Shown here piece after piece: positions 26,984 through 35,039 of a DNA stretch of 38,071 nucleotides (its first letter is position 1; each line of letters begins with the position of its first letter). The stretch comes from Candidatus Crickella merdequi (GTDB lineage Bacteria; Bacillota; Clostridia; Peptostreptococcales; Anaerovoracaceae), in assembly GCA_018064645.1 (NCBI GenBank), contig JAGHUT010000052.1, positions 1-38,071 of the forward strand, in the 5' to 3' direction. The notes under the pieces were generated by a model. The model saw only the letters and a list, made by a program, of their open reading frames with translations. It searched no databases and was not told the origin of the DNA. A program made the position numbers and the translations under genes.

Positions 26984-28384
26984 TTATTTAAGTGCTCTGG
27001 CAACCTCTGCCAGTTCATCCTCTGCAATTGTTCTTACACAAAGCAGAAGCTGATCGTACTGAATTCTTGCAATTACAGGAAGTTCATATTTCCTGAGTTT
27101 CCGCTCAAGGCTCTTTGTTGTTGCTGTGTCTGAGGTAACTGCAACTGCCCAGCCCGGAAGTCTTACTGATGGTGCTGAGCCTCCGCCTATCTGGTCCTCA
27201 ACCTCTACAAGCTCCACCTTAAGAGCGTCTCCACACTCAGCTTTAATAGCATCTGCCAGTCTCTCGGCCTTTGCTTTAAGGTCAGCCTTATCTGCACTGA
27301 TCATATTGAGAACAGGAATGTCTCTTAGAGCAACCTTCTCATCTCTGTACTTCTTAAGAGTCTCCTCCATAGCGGCAAAGGTCATCTTGTCAACTCTGAT
27401 TGCTCTTGCCAGAGGATTCTTCTTCATGGCTTTGATGTACTTCTCTGTTCCAACAATAATTCCGCCCTGCGGACCGCCAAGAAGCTTATCGCCGCTGAAA
27501 AGCATTACATCAATTCCTGTTGCCAGTGATGCAGGTACATTTGGTTCGTCAAGTCCGTACGCTGACATGTCGACCATAAGTCCGTTACCCATGTCGTAGA
27601 TTACAGGAAGGTCATATTTCTTGCCAAGTGCTACGAGTTCCTCCAGTGTTGCTTCTTCTGTAAATCCAACGATGTCATAGTTGCTCTTATGGACTTTCAT
27701 AAGGGCTCCTGTGTTCTCGTTGATTGCATTCTCGTAGTCGCTGATCTTTGTCTTGTTTGTTGTTCCTACTTCGCGAAGTGTTGCCCCGCTCTGTTCCATA
27801 ATATCAGGGATTCTGAAAGCTCCACCGATTTCTACAAGCTCACCCCTTGATACGATGCACTCCTTGCCCGCTGCCATTGCAGAAAGAACAATCATAGTTG
27901 CAGATGCATTGTTGTTAACCAGCATCGCATCTTCCGCACCTGTAAGCTCAACAATGAGACTGCTTACGATATCGTGTCTTGAACCACGCTTACCCGCCTT
28001 AACATCATACTCAAGATTGGAGTAGCTCCTTGATACCTTGGCAATATTCTCTACGGCTTCCCTGCAGAGAGGTGCTCTTCCAAGATTAGTATGCAGAATT
28101 GTTCCAGTAGCATTAATAGCTGGAATCAGGTTGTTGCGATCTTCTTCGTAAAGCTTGTCTATTACTGACTCTGCAACTCTGTTGATGGCAAGCTTGTCCA
28201 CATCGAAATCCTCTGCCAGCTCATCAGTAAGGGCAAGAATCTCTTTGCGAAGGCTATCAATTACGCCTCTGGCTGTATCAGTTACGAAGGCTGATCCTTT
28301 CTCCTCAAAAAAATCAAAAAGAGGCTGTTGCTGCAACACCTCATCAATCTTAGGAATTCTTCTCAGAATATCTTTCTTATTCAT
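26984..28384 (-). CDS. selA: L-seryl-tRNA(Sec) selenium transferase SelA
   Basis: This 467-aa PLP enzyme converts Ser-tRNA(Sec) to Sec-tRNA(Sec) using selenophosphate. Blocks include [35 protein letters not shown], and the PLP lysine in [12 protein letters not shown] (about K300); the length matches the family. The ATG at 28382-28384 after AGGAGGA is used. A longer frame to 28486 would run through the tRNA-Sec gene and is rejected. It begins 25 bases past tRNA-Sec. Confidence 0.97.
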   Translation of the reverse strand: MNKKDILRRIPKIDEVLQQQPLFDFFEEKGSAFVTDTARGVIDSLRKEILALTDELAEDFDVDKLAINRVAESVIDKLYEEDRNNLIPAINATGTILHTNLGRAPLCREAVENIAKVSRSYSNLEYDVKAGKRGSRHDIVSSLIVELTGAEDAMLVNNNASATMIVLSAMAAGKECIVSRGELVEIGGAFRIPDIMEQSGATLREVGTTNKTKISDYENAINENTGALMKVHKSNYDIVGFTEEATLEELVALGKKYDLPVIYDMGNGLMVDMSAYGLDEPNVPASLATGIDVMLFSGDKLLGGPQGGIIVGTEKYIKAMKKNPLARAIRVDKMTFAAMEETLKKYRDEKVALRDIPVLNMISADKADLKAKAERLADAIKAECGDALKVELVEVEDQIGGGSAPSVRLPGWAVAVTSDTATTKSLERKLRKYELPVIARIQYDQLLLCVRTIAEDELAEVARALK

Positions 28385-28409
28385 ATGTCCTCCTATACAA
28401 CTAAAAAGA

Positions 28410-28506
28410 TGGCGGGAGTATGTGAGAATCGAACTCACCCGAGAAGGTTCTAACTCCTCAAATCGGTTTTGAAGACCGTTAGGCACACCAGCACCTATCT
28501 ACTCCC
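28410..28506 (-). tRNA. selC: tRNA-Sec (anticodon UCA)
   Basis: A 97-nt gene with hallmarks of selenocysteine tRNA. The acceptor is GGGAGTA / TACTCCC, followed by GCCA (CCA encoded). There is a six-pair D stem with a 4-base loop (AGGTGC-TGGT-GTGCCT), and anticodon loop CTTCAAA with TCA complementary to 28470-28472. A long variable arm (GAGGAG.../CTTCTC) and a T arm GTGAG-TTCGATT-CTCAC complete it. An eighth acceptor pair would be a G-A mismatch. It lies directly upstream of selA on the same strand. Confidence 0.97.
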
Positions 28507-28521
28507 AAGTCGTACCGAAAT

Positions 28522-28530
28522 ACTATAACA
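28522..28530 (-). promoter_or_regulatory. Putative tRNA-Sec promoter (extended -10)
   Basis: Minus-strand TGT-TATAGT (28530-28522) sits about 15 bases before the tRNA 5' end. A TTGCTT lies 18 bases upstream, in the loop of the preceding hairpin, as a weak -35. It would drive tRNA-Sec and selA-selB-lipoprotein-mrp. Confidence 0.5.
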
Positions 28531-28531
28531 C

Positions 28532-28561
28532 AAAAGGATGTGCGAAAGCAACCGCACATCC
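28532..28561 (-). terminator. Terminator-like hairpin after the FTR-like gene
   Basis: Stem GGATGTGCG (28536-28544) / CGCACATCC (28553-28561) with an 8-base loop and only four Us (28532-28535). It lies between the FTR-like gene and tRNA-Sec and overlaps the tRNA promoter region, so leakage into selA is possible. Confidence 0.6.
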
Positions 28562-28569
28562 AGCTTTTG

Positions 28570-28767
28570 TTATTTCTCTTTATAATACAATCTGCAGTGA
28601 CAGAAGCCTTCGAACTCGGGATCTGCAATCTGGTCTCTGAATTCCTTGCACATGCACATATTATCTTCAATATGCTCAAGTCTGCATGGGCAGTAACCTC
28701 CGGTCTTCTTAAGACCTTCTCTGATGCGCTCTACAAACTGCGCGTCTTCGTTATAGATAATTTTCAT
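28570..28767 (-). CDS. Small ferredoxin-thioredoxin reductase catalytic-like protein
   Basis: This 65-aa protein resembles the catalytic (beta) subunit of ferredoxin:thioredoxin reductase. It has the three CxC pairs in the right order: CPC (26-28, GGYCPCRL), CMC (38-40, DNMCMCKEF) and CHC (56-58, FCHCRLYY). In FTR these bind a [4Fe-4S] cluster beside a redox-active disulfide. It is shorter than the plant subunit and stands alone. AGGAG precedes the ATG. It is divergent from selD, with tRNA-Sec and selA following. A role in thiol or selenium redox is inference. Confidence 0.8.
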   Translation of the reverse strand: MKIIYNEDAQFVERIREGLKKTGGYCPCRLEHIEDNMCMCKEFRDQIADPEFEGFCHCRLYYKEK

Positions 28768-28817
28768 ACTATTACAAACTCTCCTATCATCAATACATAG
28801 AACTGCCCTATACCCTG

Positions 28818-28826
28818 TGATATAAT
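28818..28826 (+). promoter_or_regulatory. selD promoter (extended -10)
   Basis: TGA-TATAAT at 28818-28826, 37 bases before the selD ATG; no clear -35. It lies in the 95-base divergent region shared with the FTR-like gene. Confidence 0.5.
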
Positions 28827-28862
28827 AATATTATCATTTTTGCATAAGAAAGAGTAGTGACT

Positions 28863-29960
28863 ATGACTGATATTGACATGAGCAAGCTGGCCTGTGAGAT
28901 TCCTGCGCCTAAGCTTGCACTGGATGACGTTAAACTTACATCAATGACAAAGGCCGGCGGATGAGGTGCCAAGATAGGACCGGGTGTCCTAAGTAATATT
29001 CTGGCAGGTCTTCCAAAGATTAAGGATCCTGATATTCTTGTTGGATTTGAAAGCAGCGATGACGCCTGCGTATATAGAATAAATGATGATATCGCCATGA
29101 TTAACAGTATTGATTTTTTCCCTCCTATTGTGGATGATCCTTACATGTTCGGCCAGATTGCTGCAGCAAATTCTCTAAGCGATATCTTTGCAATGGGCGG
29201 AACACCTAAGCTTGCAATGAACCTTCTGTGCTTCCCTAACTGCCTTCCTCTAGAGGCTGTTGCAGCTATTCTTGAAGGCGGCAATGACAAAGTTAACGAG
29301 TCGGGCGCAGTAATAGTTGGCGGCCACAGCATCGAGGATAATGAACCTAAATACGGTCTCAGCGTTACAGGCTTCGCTAAGCCGTCAGACATTCTTGCCA
29401 ACACAGGCAAGGAAGGTGATTATCTTGTTATCTCCAAGAAGATTGGTACGGGAATTCTTACGACAGGCGACAAGGTTGATTTGCTGTCCGCTGAGGAGAG
29501 TGCTTCGATGATTAAGACAATGGCGGAGCTTAACAAGTACGCATTTGAAGCTTCACGAGGCGTTAAGATCAACGGCTGTACTGATATTACAGGATTTGGG
29601 CTTCTTGGCCATGCAGCCGAAATGGCAAAGACCGGCAATCTTACAATCGAAATGTTCGCAAGTGCAGTACCTTGTTTCCCTAAGGCTCTTGAACTTGCCA
29701 CTATGGGAATCATTCCCGCAGGAGCTTACAGAAATCGCGGATTCCTTGAGAATGACGTTGTCAACAACGCAAAGAACACTGCTCGCGAGAGAATAGATTG
29801 TCTCTACGATCCACAGACATCAGGCGGACTGCTGTTCTCAGTTCCTGAGAGTGGACTTGAGCGACTCCAGTATCAGCTTGGAGAAGCCGGCTGCGAGAAT
29901 GCAGTAATCGGATACTTCAAGAAGAAGACCACTGACAAATACATAGAGATATGCGACTAA
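28863..29960 (+). CDS. selD: Selenophosphate synthetase SelD (selenoprotein, in-frame UGA)
   Basis: This 365-aa enzyme makes selenophosphate from selenide and ATP. The open frame starting at ATG 28863-28865 is interrupted by TGA (28962-28964, codon 34) exactly at the family active site, TKAGG-U-GAKIGPGVL, where other SelD proteins have Cys or Sec. Downstream are DDACVYRI, FFPPIVDDPYMFGQIAA, SDIFAMGG, GGHSIEDNEPKYGLSVTG, ITGFGLLGHAAEM and DPQTSGGLLFSV. Automated callers would start it at the next ATG (29097) and lose 78 residues. An in-frame GTG (28857) is an alternative start. UGA recoding is supported by SelA, SelB and tRNA-Sec next door. Confidence 0.96.
28962..28990 (+). promoter_or_regulatory. 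Sec UGA codon with candidate SECIS hairpin in selD
   Basis: After UGA (28962-28964), an 11-base spacer leads to stem AGGAC (28976-28980) / GTCCT (28986-28990) with loop CGGGT. The apical Gs lie about 17 bases from the UGA, in the range of bacterial SECIS elements recognised by SelB. The stem is short; upstream pairing may extend it. Confidence 0.6.
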
Positions 29961-29964
29961 CAGC

Positions 29965-29990
29965 AAAGGAGCCTTTCGGCTCCTTTTTTT
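29965..29990 (+). terminator. Terminator of selD
   Basis: Stem AAAGGAGCC (29965-29973) / GGCTCCTTT (29978-29986), loop TTTC, then a T-run to 29990; it overlaps the 3' end of the convergent gene. Confidence 0.9.
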
Positions 29991-30525
29991 ACAGTTCTAC
30001 TATTGTTGGTTCGTGTCCGCAGGCCGGCAGGAACTTCTCAATCAGATCCGCTGTCCTGAACTTCAGATGTGTTGTGTTGGCACCCGGATTGCATGCGAAC
30101 CACTCCTCGTCAGCCACTTCCTTGTCAATTGCAACTTTTACAAGATTATCTCCATCGTTAAGAACTGACATTACTGTTGCACTGCCGGGAGCAACTCCCA
30201 GCTTCTCAACCATATCATCTCCAGAAGCAAAGGATAAACGTGAGCATTCCATAGCCTTGGCAAAAGCCTTTGAGTCAAAACGCTTCTCCGCAGGAAGTAC
30301 TACAAGATAATAATCTGTCTTCTGTCTGTTGCAGGCAACTACAGTCTTTCGAATCTCTGCACCCAGCTTGTTCTGAATCTCGATGCACTCCTCCATAGCT
30401 TCAACTGAATCATTGTCAACTCTTTCGTACTCTATTCCGAGTCCTGCAAGCTCCTCGTACACTTTTGTTTCGAGAGGACATCTCTCGTCTGAAGGAGCAG
30501 CTGTAGTAATGTCACTGATATACAT
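29989..30525 (-). CDS. Prolyl-tRNA editing protein (YbaK/ProX-type trans-editing deacylase)
   Basis: This 178-aa free-standing INS-type editing domain hydrolyses mischarged tRNA(Pro) (Ala- or Cys-tRNA(Pro)). Features include YEELAGLGIEYERVDND, the central KTVVACNRQKTDYYLVVLPA with the conserved Lys, the APGSATVMSVLND block, and the late NPGANTTHLKFRTADLIEKF. The length suits ProX. The next upstream reading frame is the EamA remnant, 17 bases away, so they may once have formed an operon. Whether it is Ala- or Cys-specific cannot be read directly. Confidence 0.9.
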   Translation of the reverse strand: MYISDITTAAPSDERCPLETKVYEELAGLGIEYERVDNDSVEAMEECIEIQNKLGAEIRKTVVACNRQKTDYYLVVLPAEKRFDSKAFAKAMECSRLSFASGDDMVEKLGVAPGSATVMSVLNDGDNLVKVAIDKEVADEEWFACNPGANTTHLKFRTADLIEKFLPACGHEPTIVEL

Positions 30526-30542
30526 TTGTCGTACCTCCGTTA

Positions 30543-30917
30543 TTATTTCTGATATTCACGTTTCGTGATATATACGCCTATGATTACGATTGCCATTCCA
30601 AATATTTCCATTGGACCTAGTGCCTCCCCAAAGAGGAAGAACACATACAGACCCGCGAAGCAAGGCTGCATCAGGGTGATGATTGATGCCAGATTAACGC
30701 TTAAGTGTCCACTGCAGTGTCCAACAAGATTAAGGCCTACGACCTGCAGGCAGAAGGTATATGCAAGAATCGGAATACCAAGCAGAGCTCTCCACATTGC
30801 AGTTCCTACAGGTCCAATCTCACTTAGTCTTATCCATACTCCACTTGTTGCTGTGAAAAGTGTTGCAACAATCAGGAGCACTACATATTTCGTACTGTTA
30901 TCTCTTTCTCCAATCAC
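30543..30917 (-). pseudogene. EamA/DMT transporter remnant with internal deletion
   Basis: About 124 residues remain of a roughly 290-300-aa ten-helix EamA transporter. The first two helices are present (KYVVLLIVATLFTATSGVWI, then AMWRALLGIPIL). The sequence then jumps directly to the last part of the C-terminal repeat (SVNLASIITLMQPCFAGLYV, FGEALG, FGMAIVIIGVYITK), so about 150-170 residues are missing in frame. The start is uncertain: GTG at 30915-30917 is likeliest, with a weak AAAGGA; an earlier GTG at 30962 has no ribosome site. It is probably non-functional, although a small four-helix EmrE-like protein cannot be excluded. Confidence 0.65.
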
Positions 30918-31001
30918 TGTATATCCAGTCCTTTCGCACCCCCGCAGGAAACATTCTATCACTTTATTTCAATTGATTCTATATACTGCCAAAGATAAAA
31001 A

Positions 31002-31026
31002 AACAGCCACCTCTACGGTGGCTGTT
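31002..31026 (-). terminator. Terminator of the NSS transporter gene
   Basis: Stem AACAGCCACC (31002-31011) / GGTGGCTGTT (31017-31026), with a U-run on the minus strand from A-run 30997-31003. Confidence 0.88.
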
Positions 31027-31042
31027 CCAGCAGTTTATATTT

Positions 31043-32404
31043 TTATCCGATGTAACTCTTGAAGATAGCGATGAATACTATAACCATCAGGAGCGGACAA
31101 ATCACCTTGAACATGATTCCCATCCAGTCTCTGATTCTTACAGCTTCCATCTCTGCACCGATATTACACTCTGCCTGGAACTTCTTGAAGCCCCACTTAA
31201 AGGCTACAAAGAAGATCATCAGAAGTGCTCCGATATTGAGAATAAGACCTGAAGCGATGAAATCTACGAAAGTGAAGATGTCATAACCGATGATTGTTAC
31301 TGCGTTGAGGATTCCTGTACCCTGTGAAAGAGTAATAGGAATATCGAACACAAACAGTGCGATGAGTACCGCAATAAGGGCCTTCTTTCTGTCCCACTTA
31401 AGCATCTCAATAGTTGTTGATGTAAGTGCCTCAACCTGTCCAACCATTGTTGTGAATCCAGCGAGGGCTACACAAAGGAAGAACACAGCTCCGAAGATAT
31501 GACCTCCAGGCATCTGATTAAAGAGATTCGGCAGTGTTACGAAAATCAGTGAAGGACCTGATGTTGGCTCAATTCCAAAGGTGAACAGTGCCGGAATAAT
31601 GATGAAGCCTGAAATCAGAGCTACAATTGTATCAAGCACTGCAGCAATTGTTACATTACCGAAGAGGTTAGTCTGCTGATCGAGATAACTACCATATACA
31701 AAGGCTACAGCCATACCTACTCCAATTGACAGGAACACCTGTGATGCAGCAGCACTGATTACTGTTGGTGTGATTGCCGAGAAATCACAAGTCAGATACC
31801 ACTTAATTCCAGGAGCAGCTCCATCCATTGTGCATGAGAATACAGCAAGGCCTATAAGAGCTACAAAGAGAAGAGGCATAAGAATCTTGCAGACCTTCTC
31901 AACTCCGTTCTGAACTCCTCTCTTAATTACCAGATAAAGAAGAACGCAGAGGATAATCTCGTAGATAAATACACTGTTTGAGCCAGCGAACTCACCAAAA
32001 GTTACACCAATCTGTTCAGCTGACATGCCCTTCATTGAACCGGTGAGAATCTTGGCGAAGTAACCAAGGCACCATCCTCCAACTACCATTACACAATATG
32101 ATGTAAGCATAAAGAGCGCAACTATTCCGCACCATCCGATGAGAACCCAGCCGTTTCCCTTCTTTGTAAGCTTTCTCATTCCCAGAATCGGTGTAGCCTG
32201 AGCACTTCTTCCAAGTGATGCCTCAATGGCAAAAGCTGGAACACCGAGGAATATAACGAGAAGCAGATAAACAATGAGGAATGCTCCACCGCCGTTGTTT
32301 CCAACCATGTAAGGGAACTTCCAGAGGTTACCTACTCCGATACAAAAGCCAGCCATAGTAAGGATAAATCCCAGTCTGCTGGCAAAACCCTGTCTTTCTT
32401 GCAT
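31043..32404 (-). CDS. NSS-family sodium-dependent amino acid transporter
   Basis: This 453-aa neurotransmitter:sodium symporter (LeuT fold) has about 11-12 helices. It shows the family N-terminus RLGFILTMAGFCIGVGNLWKFPYMVGNNGGGAF split by the unwound Gly in TM1, ASLGRSAQATPI, SQVFLSIGVGMAVAFVYGSY in TM6, and TMVGQVEALTSTTIEML near TM8. It imports an amino acid with sodium; the ligand is not readable. AAAGGT precedes the ATG. Its 190-base upstream region is divergent with the Gfo/Idh gene and shows no clear strong promoter. Confidence 0.93.
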   Translation of the reverse strand: MQERQGFASRLGFILTMAGFCIGVGNLWKFPYMVGNNGGGAFLIVYLLLVIFLGVPAFAIEASLGRSAQATPILGMRKLTKKGNGWVLIGWCGIVALFMLTSYCVMVVGGWCLGYFAKILTGSMKGMSAEQIGVTFGEFAGSNSVFIYEIILCVLLYLVIKRGVQNGVEKVCKILMPLLFVALIGLAVFSCTMDGAAPGIKWYLTCDFSAITPTVISAAASQVFLSIGVGMAVAFVYGSYLDQQTNLFGNVTIAAVLDTIVALISGFIIIPALFTFGIEPTSGPSLIFVTLPNLFNQMPGGHIFGAVFFLCVALAGFTTMVGQVEALTSTTIEMLKWDRKKALIAVLIALFVFDIPITLSQGTGILNAVTIIGYDIFTFVDFIASGLILNIGALLMIFFVAFKWGFKKFQAECNIGAEMEAVRIRDWMGIMFKVICPLLMVIVFIAIFKSYIG

Positions 32405-32594
32405 TTTTTTACCTTTCTAGTCACATATACGCAATTTGTATCATCTTCTGTACATGGGAAGATTCTACAGCAAAGATATTGATTTATCAAGGGTTTGAAG
32501 GAATCGGGCTATGTGCTAATATTTGTACAACAATTAGAGAGATGAATTTATCGCAATAATATGATATCCTTAATGAGTTCGTAAGAAAGGAGTA

Positions 32595-33818
32595 ATGCTG
32601 TTGATGAAAATCGCAATTATTGGCGCAGGACAGCGCGGAACCACATATGCCAGCTACATGTATGATAAGGGTGTGGAGATTTGTGCTGTTGTAGAACCTA
32701 ATGATGAGCGTCGTAAACAGGCGGTTAGTCGCTATGACATTCAATATTCATACAGCAGTATTGAAGATTTTGTCAAACAGGGCAGAATTGCAGATGCAGC
32801 AGTTGTTGCAACTCCAGACAGAACTCATTTCAGTCACGCCATGACTCTTCTCGAGGCCGGTTATCACCTTCTCCTTGAGAAGCCTATCTCTGAGTCATCA
32901 GCTGAATGCATTGCACTGAAGCGTAAAGCAGAGCAGCTTAACCTTGAGATTATCGTCTGTCATGTTCTGCGATACACGAACTTTTTCTCAAAGATTAAAG
33001 ACATTATTGACTCCGGCGAGATAGGAAAGATTGTCACTATCGAATATGCCGAATATATGGGCAACTTCCACATGGCGCACTCCTTTGTTCGCGGCAAATG
33101 GAGAAATACTGCTGAGAGCAGCCCGATTTTTCTGCAGAAGTCCTGCCACGATATGGATATTCTCTGCTGGCTTACTGACAGCCGCGCAAGCAAAGTTTCT
33201 TCTTTTGGAAGTCTTGCTTATTTCAAAGAATCAAATGCACCTGTCGGCAGTACAGAGCGCTGCTCCAACTGTCCACATTCATCAACATGTATATATGATG
33301 CCGAGCGCACGTATCTGCCTATGCTTGGTCAGTGGAGGGCTGTAGATGTAACGGATGGTTCAACAGAGGAGGATATGCGCGAAGCTCTTGCAACTGGTCC
33401 TTACGGACGCTGTGTGTATCGCTGCGATAATGATGTATGCGACCATCAGGTTGCTTCAATCGAATTTGAGAATGGAGTAACTGCAAGCTTTCTCATGAGT
33501 GGTTTCTCTGACAGAATCCACAGGCGTATCAAGGTTATGTGCGAGCTTGGAGACATTGAAGGTGATGACAGCGACAGCTTCATTACATTACGTAAATATG
33601 GAACTTTTGACCAGGTGCCTACTGCACCACAGGTAATTCAGCTTGACCCATACATCGGTCGTCACGGAGGCGGCGATTATGGAATAGTAGATGATTTCAT
33701 CAGGATCATCAGTCGCAGGCTTCAGGATGCAGTTCCGGAGAAGGAGGCAAGCAGGTCGGCAATATCCAAGTCAATTCAGAGTCATTTCATCTGTAATGCA
33801 GCGGAGGAATCCCGCTGA
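32595..33818 (+). CDS. Gfo/Idh/MocA-family oxidoreductase
   Basis: This 407-aa NAD(P)-dependent dehydrogenase has an N-terminal Rossmann fold (KIAIIGAGQRGTTYASYM) and EKPIS at the substrate site. The C-terminal sheet domain carries cysteine clusters CSNCPHSSTC and GRCVYRCDNDVCDHQ, seen in a sugar/inositol-related subgroup. The substrate is unknown; sugars, inositols or sugar amines are usual. The start is uncertain: ATG 32595 lies only 2 bases from GGAG, while TTG 32601 or ATG 32604 (MKIAIIG) give better spacing. It is isolated, with a terminator downstream. Confidence 0.88.
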   Translation: MLLMKIAIIGAGQRGTTYASYMYDKGVEICAVVEPNDERRKQAVSRYDIQYSYSSIEDFVKQGRIADAAVVATPDRTHFSHAMTLLEAGYHLLLEKPISESSAECIALKRKAEQLNLEIIVCHVLRYTNFFSKIKDIIDSGEIGKIVTIEYAEYMGNFHMAHSFVRGKWRNTAESSPIFLQKSCHDMDILCWLTDSRASKVSSFGSLAYFKESNAPVGSTERCSNCPHSSTCIYDAERTYLPMLGQWRAVDVTDGSTEEDMREALATGPYGRCVYRCDNDVCDHQVASIEFENGVTASFLMSGFSDRIHRRIKVMCELGDIEGDDSDSFITLRKYGTFDQVPTAPQVIQLDPYIGRHGGGDYGIVDDFIRIISRRLQDAVPEKEASRSAISKSIQSHFICNAAEESR

Positions 33819-33873
33819 CCGGACAAATTGTTGATATGCATGACTATATAGAAGAATATCGATAATATATTAA

Positions 33874-33906
33874 AAGAGCTTCGCATTTAAGCGAAGCTCT
33901 TCTTTT
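33874..33906. terminator. Bidirectional terminator between Gfo/Idh gene and rubrerythrin
   Basis: Stem AAGAGCTTCGC (33874-33884) / GCGAAGCTCTT (33891-33901), loop ATTTAA, with T-run 33903-33907. Confidence 0.85.
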
Positions 33907-33957
33907 TATAACAATTCGTGACAATCACCTGCTTCAGGCAGTGTGGCCAACTGGATA

Positions 33958-34494
33958 TTAATAGTTCTCCTCGTGAATCTCGAAGTAGCTCTGTGGATGT
34001 GTACAAGTTGGACATACCTCTGGAGCCTTCTCTCCAACGATGATATGGCCGCAGTTACGGCACTCCCATACCTTAACCTCGCTCTTAGCAAATACTTCCT
34101 GAGCCTCAACATTGTGAAGAAGTGCTCTGTATCTTTCCTCATGATGCTTCTCGATTGCGCCTACAAGTCTGAACTTTGCTGCCAGCTCTGGGAATCCCTC
34201 TTCCTCAGCTGTCTTAGCAAATCCATCATACATATCTGTCCACTCATAGTTCTCGCCAGCAGCTGCTGCAGCAAGGTTCTCTGCTGTGTTACCGATTCCC
34301 TCCAGTTCCTTGAACCAGAGCTTAGCATGCTCCTTCTCATTATCAGCTGTCTTAAGGAAAAGAGCTGCAATCTGCTCAAAGCCTTCCTTCTTTGCCTTTG
34401 AAGCGAAATATGTGTACTTGTTTCTTGCCTCTGACTCGCCTGCAAATGCCGCCATCAGATTCTTCTCTGTCTGTGTTCCTGCATACTTACTCAT
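33958..34494 (-). CDS. rbr: Rubrerythrin
   Basis: This 178-aa non-heme iron peroxidase reduces hydrogen peroxide in anaerobes. An N-terminal ferritin-like four-helix di-iron domain shows [29 protein letters not shown] and [15 protein letters not shown], with Glu/His ligands. A C-terminal rubredoxin domain carries CRNCGH and CPTC, binding an Fe(Cys)4 centre. It lies 12 bases after the Fur/PerR-type regulator in the same operon, fitting peroxide-induced expression. Confidence 0.96.
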   Translation of the reverse strand: MSKYAGTQTEKNLMAAFAGESEARNKYTYFASKAKKEGFEQIAALFLKTADNEKEHAKLWFKELEGIGNTAENLAAAAAGENYEWTDMYDGFAKTAEEEGFPELAAKFRLVGAIEKHHEERYRALLHNVEAQEVFAKSEVKVWECRNCGHIIVGEKAPEVCPTCTHPQSYFEIHEENY

Positions 34495-34506
34495 CTCGTT
34501 CCTCCT

Positions 34507-34899
34507 CTAATTTACATCAGGTTCCTTCTGACAGTTGGGACAAATTCCTCTAAAAACAATCTCATAGTCGATAAGCTGGAATCCATTATTACCCTCTATA
34601 AAACTGTTGATATTATCTATCCTCCTGCCATAATCATAAACATTCTTACATCTCACGCACTTAATATGATAGTGAGGCTCTGTGTTATGGTCATATCTGT
34701 CAGCTCCATCCGCTACTTCAATCTTGCGGATATCTCCATCCTCGGCCAGAACTGCCAGATTCCTGTACACAGTTCCTCTGCTGATGTTTGGATATGCTTT
34801 AGATACTGCTTCATAAACCTCATCAGCTGTAGCGTGATTGTGGAGATTGCCAACAGTCTGCAGCACAATAGAACGCTGCACCGTATTCCTTCTAATCAT
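34507..34899 (-). CDS. perR: Fur-family regulator (PerR-like)
   Basis: This 130-aa metal-dependent regulator of the Fur superfamily has an N-terminal winged helix (HATADEVYEAVSKAYPNISRGTVYRNLAVL), the metal-site block RYDHNTEPHYHIKCVRC, and a structural zinc pair CVRC / CPNC. Pairing with rubrerythrin and the short length favour PerR (peroxide sensing) over Fur or Zur. It likely represses its own operon until peroxide oxidises the metal-site histidines. Assignment is by motif and context; the Asp/His metal ligands would settle it. Confidence 0.82.
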   Translation of the reverse strand: MIRRNTVQRSIVLQTVGNLHNHATADEVYEAVSKAYPNISRGTVYRNLAVLAEDGDIRKIEVADGADRYDHNTEPHYHIKCVRCKNVYDYGRRIDNINSFIEGNNGFQLIDYEIVFRGICPNCQKEPDVN

Positions 34900-34907
34900 A
34901 TTGCCAT

Positions 34908-34965
34908 TTCCTTATTCGGATTTAATCTTAATAAGGAATATATACTATTAGTAACATGATGTCAA
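34908..34965 (-). promoter_or_regulatory. perR-rbr promoter with overlapping palindromic operator
   Basis: TTGACA (complement of 34960-34965), 17-bp spacer and TATATT (complement of 34937-34942) form a strong promoter. A perfect 9-bp-arm inverted repeat TTCCTTATT (34908-34916) / AATAAGGAA (34930-34938), centres 22 bp or two turns apart, overlaps the -10. It does not match the classic Per box TTATAATNATTATAA closely. Confidence 0.65.
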
Positions 34966-34990
34966 GACCTTGCAGCAAATTATAATAAGA

Positions 34991-35021
34991 AAAAATGCAC
35001 AGCTGTAAACTGTGCATTTTT
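34991..35021. terminator. Terminator after the TetR gene
   Basis: Stem AAAAATGCACAG (34991-35002) / CTGTGCATTTTT (35010-35021), 7-base loop. It serves tetR on the minus strand. Confidence 0.85.
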
Positions 35022-35039
35022 CCTCCCCATATCTATGTG

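Noticed and set aside
28385-28486. N-terminal extension of selA
   Set aside because: It would translate through tRNA-Sec; AGGAGG and ATG at 28382-28384 define the real start.
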